Source: JADZAI01 sp047602465 (GTDB lineage Bacteria; Pseudomonadota; Alphaproteobacteria; Micropepsales; Micropepsaceae). From it: DNA of 64,000 bases. Positions 61,151 to 64,000 of this stretch are shown piece by piece. Under the pieces are notes generated by a model. That model saw nothing but the letters and a program-made list of their open reading frames with translations. It made no database searches and was not told where the DNA came from. The position numbers were made by a program, and so were the translations under genes. Positions within the stretch are counted from its first letter, which is position 1. Each line of letters begins with the position of its first letter. The stretch is from positions 372,001-436,000 of the forward strand of contig JASGHF010000002.1 in assembly GCA_047602465.1 (NCBI GenBank), given 5' to 3'.

Positions 61151-62283
61151 CGGGTCGAGCGGTTGCGGGCGGGCGCCTGGTTGCGATCCGCGCCGAACGT
61201 GAGAAGCGGCGGCGGCGCATCTTCGCCGTCTTCATGCTCGGGCAGGCGCGACACGCTGTCCAGCAAGGCGTCGTAGATCGGCCCGTCGAACCGGCAAAGC
61301 CGCCTGAAGCTCGCAAGCGGCCTCAATTGTTCGCTCAGTTCAGGGTCCGGCCCCTTGCCCATCGCGGCGTTCGGACGGATCGAATGCGCGAAGATCGCGC
61401 CCATGACTTCGAAATACTCGCCCGGGTCGGTTTCAAGACCGATGGCGTCGACCCTGGAAAGCCTGAGCATGGCTTCGTTCGCGGCATCGCGGTGCAACGC
61501 CTTTCCCGGCTCGTTGCTGGTCAGCAGCCTGGTCAGCGGATCGGCCAGAAAGTGCATCGCCTCGGGGTCCAGCGACTGCAGCGCTTCGTCCAGCGCGATC
61601 AGGTTTCTGTGCGGGATGCCGCGAATGGCCGACTGGATGCGCTCGATCACCTTGGCCGGCGCGAATGAGTCGAGGCGGCGGGTCTCGTCTTCGCCCTTCT
61701 GGATCACCAGCACGCGCGCCAGAACTTCCCTGAACGGGTCGCCGATAAGAACCGACGTCTTGAACTTCTTGAGGCTCAGCATGTCGTCGAGCAAAGGCAG
61801 AGGGACGCGCCCCGAAGCCGACAGCGAGTACGTGTAGGGTATCCCCAGGACGGCCCGGATCGTATCCGCATCCAGCCTTTCGATGGCGGCGTAGTTCATG
61901 TGGAAATGCGGCTGCAGCACGGCGTCCAGCTTCGTGCGCGCGATCAGGCTCGTCTCCAGGCGAAAATGCCGGCCCTTGATGTAATTGGCGGCCAATGCCG
62001 GACGCCGGTAGATGAGTACGCCGGTCTCCAGTTCATGGATTCGCAGATCGGGCATAGCCGCCAGCTTGCCGGCATTCGATTCGTCCACCAGGAAGCCGCA
62101 CAGGCCCGTCTCGTGAATACCGGATTTCCGGACGTCGTCACGGAACCGCGATGCGTCCAGCACGATCGAGGCGGCGTTCTCATCGCCGGTGCCGACGCGA
62201 ATGCGCGGCGTCCGGTCGGGATGATTGGGCACGACCCAGCCTTCCACCGAACGTCCGTCATCCTGCAGAATGTTGAAGAGCAT
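61147..62283 (-). CDS. Conserved-looking hypothetical protein next to the capsule tailoring block
   Basis: I do not recognise this 378-residue protein. The chosen ATG 62283 begins MLFNILQDDGRSVEGWVVPN; the reading upstream to 62424 is Arg/Ser-rich and unlike a real N-terminus. Visible features are a beta-rich start (residues 1-110) and a mixed alpha/beta core with FKTSVLIGDPFREVLARVLV. There is no signal peptide or membrane helix. It overlaps the convergent WcbI-like gene by four bases. A link to surface glycan is inferred from position only. Confidence 0.7.
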   Translation of the reverse strand: MLFNILQDDGRSVEGWVVPNHPDRTPRIRVGTGDENAASIVLDASRFRDDVRKSGIHETGLCGFLVDESNAGKLAAMPDLRIHELETGVLIYRRPALAANYIKGRHFRLETSLIARTKLDAVLQPHFHMNYAAIERLDADTIRAVLGIPYTYSLSASGRVPLPLLDDMLSLKKFKTSVLIGDPFREVLARVLVIQKGEDETRRLDSFAPAKVIERIQSAIRGIPHRNLIALDEALQSLDPEAMHFLADPLTRLLTSNEPGKALHRDAANEAMLRLSRVDAIGLETDPGEYFEVMGAIFAHSIRPNAAMGKGPDPELSEQLRPLASFRRLCRFDGPIYDALLDSVSRLPEHEDGEDAPPPLLTFGADRNQAPARNRSTR

Positions 62284-62489
62284 CTGGAACCGGACATACC
62301 TGCGCGCGCGGACCAACCTAGTCTGATTTCCGCAGAATTGGATAGCGCCGACAGCAACGCCGCCCGCTGCGCGGGAACTTGACCTGCGGCCGGCAAGGCG
62401 GGGCGTAAACGGCGTGCGAATCACGCCGCGGGAATGGAACCCTTTATTTACGCTGTGCCGCCTAGATTTGCCCTGTTTTGGGGGCTGAT

Positions 62490-63134
62490 GTGACGGACGA
62501 GGACGCCGCCACCGAGGATACGCCGCAATCGCGGCTCGAATCGTTCATTCTCGGCGCCGCCGACGAACGGCGGCATCGCCGTGTCGTCATCACCCTGCCC
62601 GTGCGTTTCATGGCCGAGACCGGCGAAGAGCATCGCGCGATGCTCTTCGACATGTCGCCCGGCGGCATCTCGCTCACCTCCGATCTGCGCCCGGAGATCG
62701 GCGCGCGTCTCGTCCTCTACATCGAGGATATCGGACGCTGCGAGGGCGCCGTGGTGCGCCATCACGAATACGGCTTTGCGCTGCGCCTCATCGCCACCCA
62801 GAACCGGCGCGACCGCATCGCCGAGCGCCTGACCTTCCACGCCAACCGCCACCGCCTGCGCGACGACGACCTGCGCATGCACGAGCGCACCGAGCATGAC
62901 CACCAGACCCGCTGCCTGATGCCGGACGGCGCCGAGCAGAGCTGCCGTGTCATCGACCTGTCGCTCACCGGCGCCGCCATCGCGCTCGACCGCCGCCCGG
63001 TCATCGGCGCGGAAGTGGTGATCGGCCGCATCCAGGGCCGGGTGGTGCGTCACCTGCCCCAGGGCATCGCCATCCGCTTTCTGGCGGTCGCGCCCTCGCA
63101 CCGCATCGCCGCCGAGCGCCTGACGAGTACCTGA
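62490..63134 (+). CDS. Tandem PilZ domain protein
   Basis: The 214-residue protein has two PilZ domains. The first has RRHRR and DMSPGG (the RxxxR and DxSxxG cyclic di-GMP motifs). The second has a DLSLTG motif, but its RxxxR is degenerate (HERTEHDHQTR). It likely binds cyclic di-GMP in the cytoplasm. GTG 62490 is preferred, with GGGGG about five bases upstream; TTG 62478 is a possible longer start. Confidence 0.85.
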   Translation: MTDEDAATEDTPQSRLESFILGAADERRHRRVVITLPVRFMAETGEEHRAMLFDMSPGGISLTSDLRPEIGARLVLYIEDIGRCEGAVVRHHEYGFALRLIATQNRRDRIAERLTFHANRHRLRDDDLRMHERTEHDHQTRCLMPDGAEQSCRVIDLSLTGAAIALDRRPVIGAEVVIGRIQGRVVRHLPQGIAIRFLAVAPSHRIAAERLTST

Positions 63135-63136
63135 CA

Positions 63137-63163
63137 GGCGCCTGAAAACGGCGTTCAGGCGCC
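63137..63163. repeat. Hairpin after the PilZ gene
   Basis: GGCGCCTGAA, seven bases, TTCAGGCGCC: a perfect 10-bp inverted repeat two bases after the PilZ stop, with no T run. It may be an attenuator or weak terminator. Confidence 0.6.
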
Positions 63164-63229
63164 GTTCAGCGCCGCAGCGGCATGGTCGCCCTCACAAGTT
63201 CAGCCCTGCTGGCTATCCGGAGTGACCCC

Positions 63230-63802
63230 ATGTCGCCTGTCCTGAAATTCCTCGCCGCCTCGGCCGCCGCCCTCGCTTTGCTCGGCGCTGCAGAAGCCCG
63301 CGACCGCTATGGCTGCAACACGTCGGGCGACCGCACCCTCGGCACCATCGCCGGCGCCGTGATCGGCGGCGTCGTCGGCGGCCAGTTCGGCAATGACGGC
63401 GACGACCGCGCCCTTGGCGCCGTCGCGGGCGTCCTGCTCGGCGGCGCCGCCGGCAACACCATGGCGGGCGACCGCGATTGCGGCCGCTACGGCCAGCGCG
63501 ACGCCTTCGCCGAAGCCGGTTACGGCGACCGCTACGACAGCCGCTACGACGACTACGACAGCTACGATCCCTATGCCCGCAACGCCTACTACCAGGCGTT
63601 CGAAAACGCCGACCCGTATGAGCGCGTGACCTGGCGCAATCAGGGCCACGCGAACTATGTCGAGGCCGGCGACTGGTATGCCGACGATGACGGCCGCGAC
63701 TGCCGCGAATACGAGCAGGTCATCTATATCGACGGCCGCCGCCAGACCGCGACCGGCACCGCCTGCCGCGATTTTGACGGAACCTGGCAAATCGTCGAAT
63801 AG
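63230..63802 (+). CDS. Secreted glycine-zipper (2TM) protein
   Basis: The 190-residue protein has a signal peptide (MSPVLKFLAASAAALALLGA then AEARD) and a glycine-zipper region, TLGTIAGAVIGGVVGGQFGN and GAVAGVLLGGAAGNTMAG, as in 17-kDa-antigen-like envelope proteins. A Tyr/Asp-rich middle (RYDSRYDDYDSYDPYAR) and a C-terminal strand follow. Function is unknown; probably outer-membrane or periplasmic. ATG 63230 with GGAG seven bases upstream is preferred to 63182. Confidence 0.85.
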   Translation: MSPVLKFLAASAAALALLGAAEARDRYGCNTSGDRTLGTIAGAVIGGVVGGQFGNDGDDRALGAVAGVLLGGAAGNTMAGDRDCGRYGQRDAFAEAGYGDRYDSRYDDYDSYDPYARNAYYQAFENADPYERVTWRNQGHANYVEAGDWYADDDGRDCREYEQVIYIDGRRQTATGTACRDFDGTWQIVE

Positions 63803-63874
63803 GCGCCCGCCCCCGCATCCCTGATTAACTGTTCAGGAACCATTCAGCCGCCGGCGCGTAGCGATAGAGGCTAA

Positions 63875-63899
63875 GGCTCTCCGCATCATGCGGAGAGCC
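63875..63899. repeat. Perfect 11-bp hairpin before the last gene
   Basis: GGCTCTCCGCA, loop TCA, TGCGGAGAGCC. It lies after the glycine-zipper gene and 22 bases before the lipoprotein start. It is not followed by T, so it may be a weak terminator or a leader structure. Confidence 0.65.
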
Positions 63900-63920
63900 G
63901 CCCGCTACGAGGTTCTGAAA

Positions 63921-64000
63921 ATGCGCACGAAGCGCCTTCTCGCCATCGCAGCCGTTCTGGCTGCCCTGCCTGCCGCAGGCTGCGTCGGCTATGACAGCTA
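63921..64000 (+). CDS. Lipoprotein, N-terminal part (cut by window edge)
   Basis: The first 26 codons read MRTKRLLAIAAVLAALPAAG then CVGYDS, a lipoprotein signal with lipobox PAAGC (Cys21). An in-frame ATG at 63888 exists, but the signal peptide begins at 63921. The rest is outside the window. Confidence 0.75.
   Translation, partial: MRTKRLLAIAAVLAALPAAGCVGYDS

Noticed and set aside
1..64000. tRNA, rRNA, insertion sequence, prophage or CRISPR features
   Set aside because: No cloverleaf-like intergenic sequence, transposase, integrase, cas gene or spaced repeat was found by reading.

Overview
The window is a GC-rich, densely packed alphaproteobacterial chromosome segment, most likely from a stalked or budding lineage of the Caulobacterales/Hyphomonadaceae/Maricaulaceae type. 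The evidence is a GapR (DUF2312) nucleoid protein, a COQ9 protein, a split three-gene NAD(P) transhydrogenase, paired DUF465 proteins, and holdfast-anchor genes hfaA and hfaB. No rRNA, tRNA, CRISPR array, phage or insertion sequence was seen. Many neighbouring genes overlap by 1-4 bases (ATGA, GTGA, TTGA, TGATG), so translational coupling is common. GTG and TTG starts are frequent.

Region 1 (1-24500) is mostly housekeeping. It holds an acyl-CoA synthetase fragment, peptide deformylase, COQ9, purE-purK-paiB, a GGDEF cyclase, two DUF465 proteins, rpsU, and the pnt operon with two extra small membrane proteins and a frameshifted secreted protein. It continues with a hydrolase/thioesterase pair, a SnoaL-TetR pair behind an operator-like repeat, an M3 peptidase, and an NtrC-class sigma-54 activator. 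It ends with galE-ugd, gapR, manC, a rhomboid and a DsbA-like isomerase.

Region 2 (24500-26280 and 42245-43280) holds the holdfast-anchor genes. hfaA-hfaB and a separate four-repeat secreted protein 16 kb away each follow a near-consensus sigma-54 (-24/-12) promoter. Both promoters are preceded by almost the same 15-base sequence, placed 11 bp (about one helical turn) differently. This is the most striking regulatory signal in the window.

Region 3 (26279-62300) is a large surface-polysaccharide locus. It makes nucleotide sugars: dTDP-rhamnose (rfbABCD), GDP-fucose and GDP-rhamnose (manC, gmd, fcl, rmd), UDP-galactose/UDP-glucuronate (galE, ugd), and probably a GDP-6-deoxy-heptose (HddA, an HddC-GmhB fusion, a DmhA-like dehydratase and a reductase/epimerase). 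It has three glycosyltransferase genes, one a 1352-residue coiled-coil/GT4/GT2 fusion. Export is by a KpsM/KpsT-type ABC transporter with three consecutive polysaccharide co-polymerase paralogues. A tailoring block (DUF6270-coiled coil, methyltransferase, GSCFA, WcbI) resembles the 6-deoxy-heptose capsule modification logic of Burkholderia wcb loci. No outer-membrane OPX protein, KpsC/KpsS or GmhA is present here.

Region 4 (62300-64000) has a tandem PilZ protein, a glycine-zipper secreted protein and the start of a lipoprotein. Two genes, a SnoaL-like protein and nadE, carry single-base frameshifts. Because nadE is normally essential, sequencing error is the first explanation to test.
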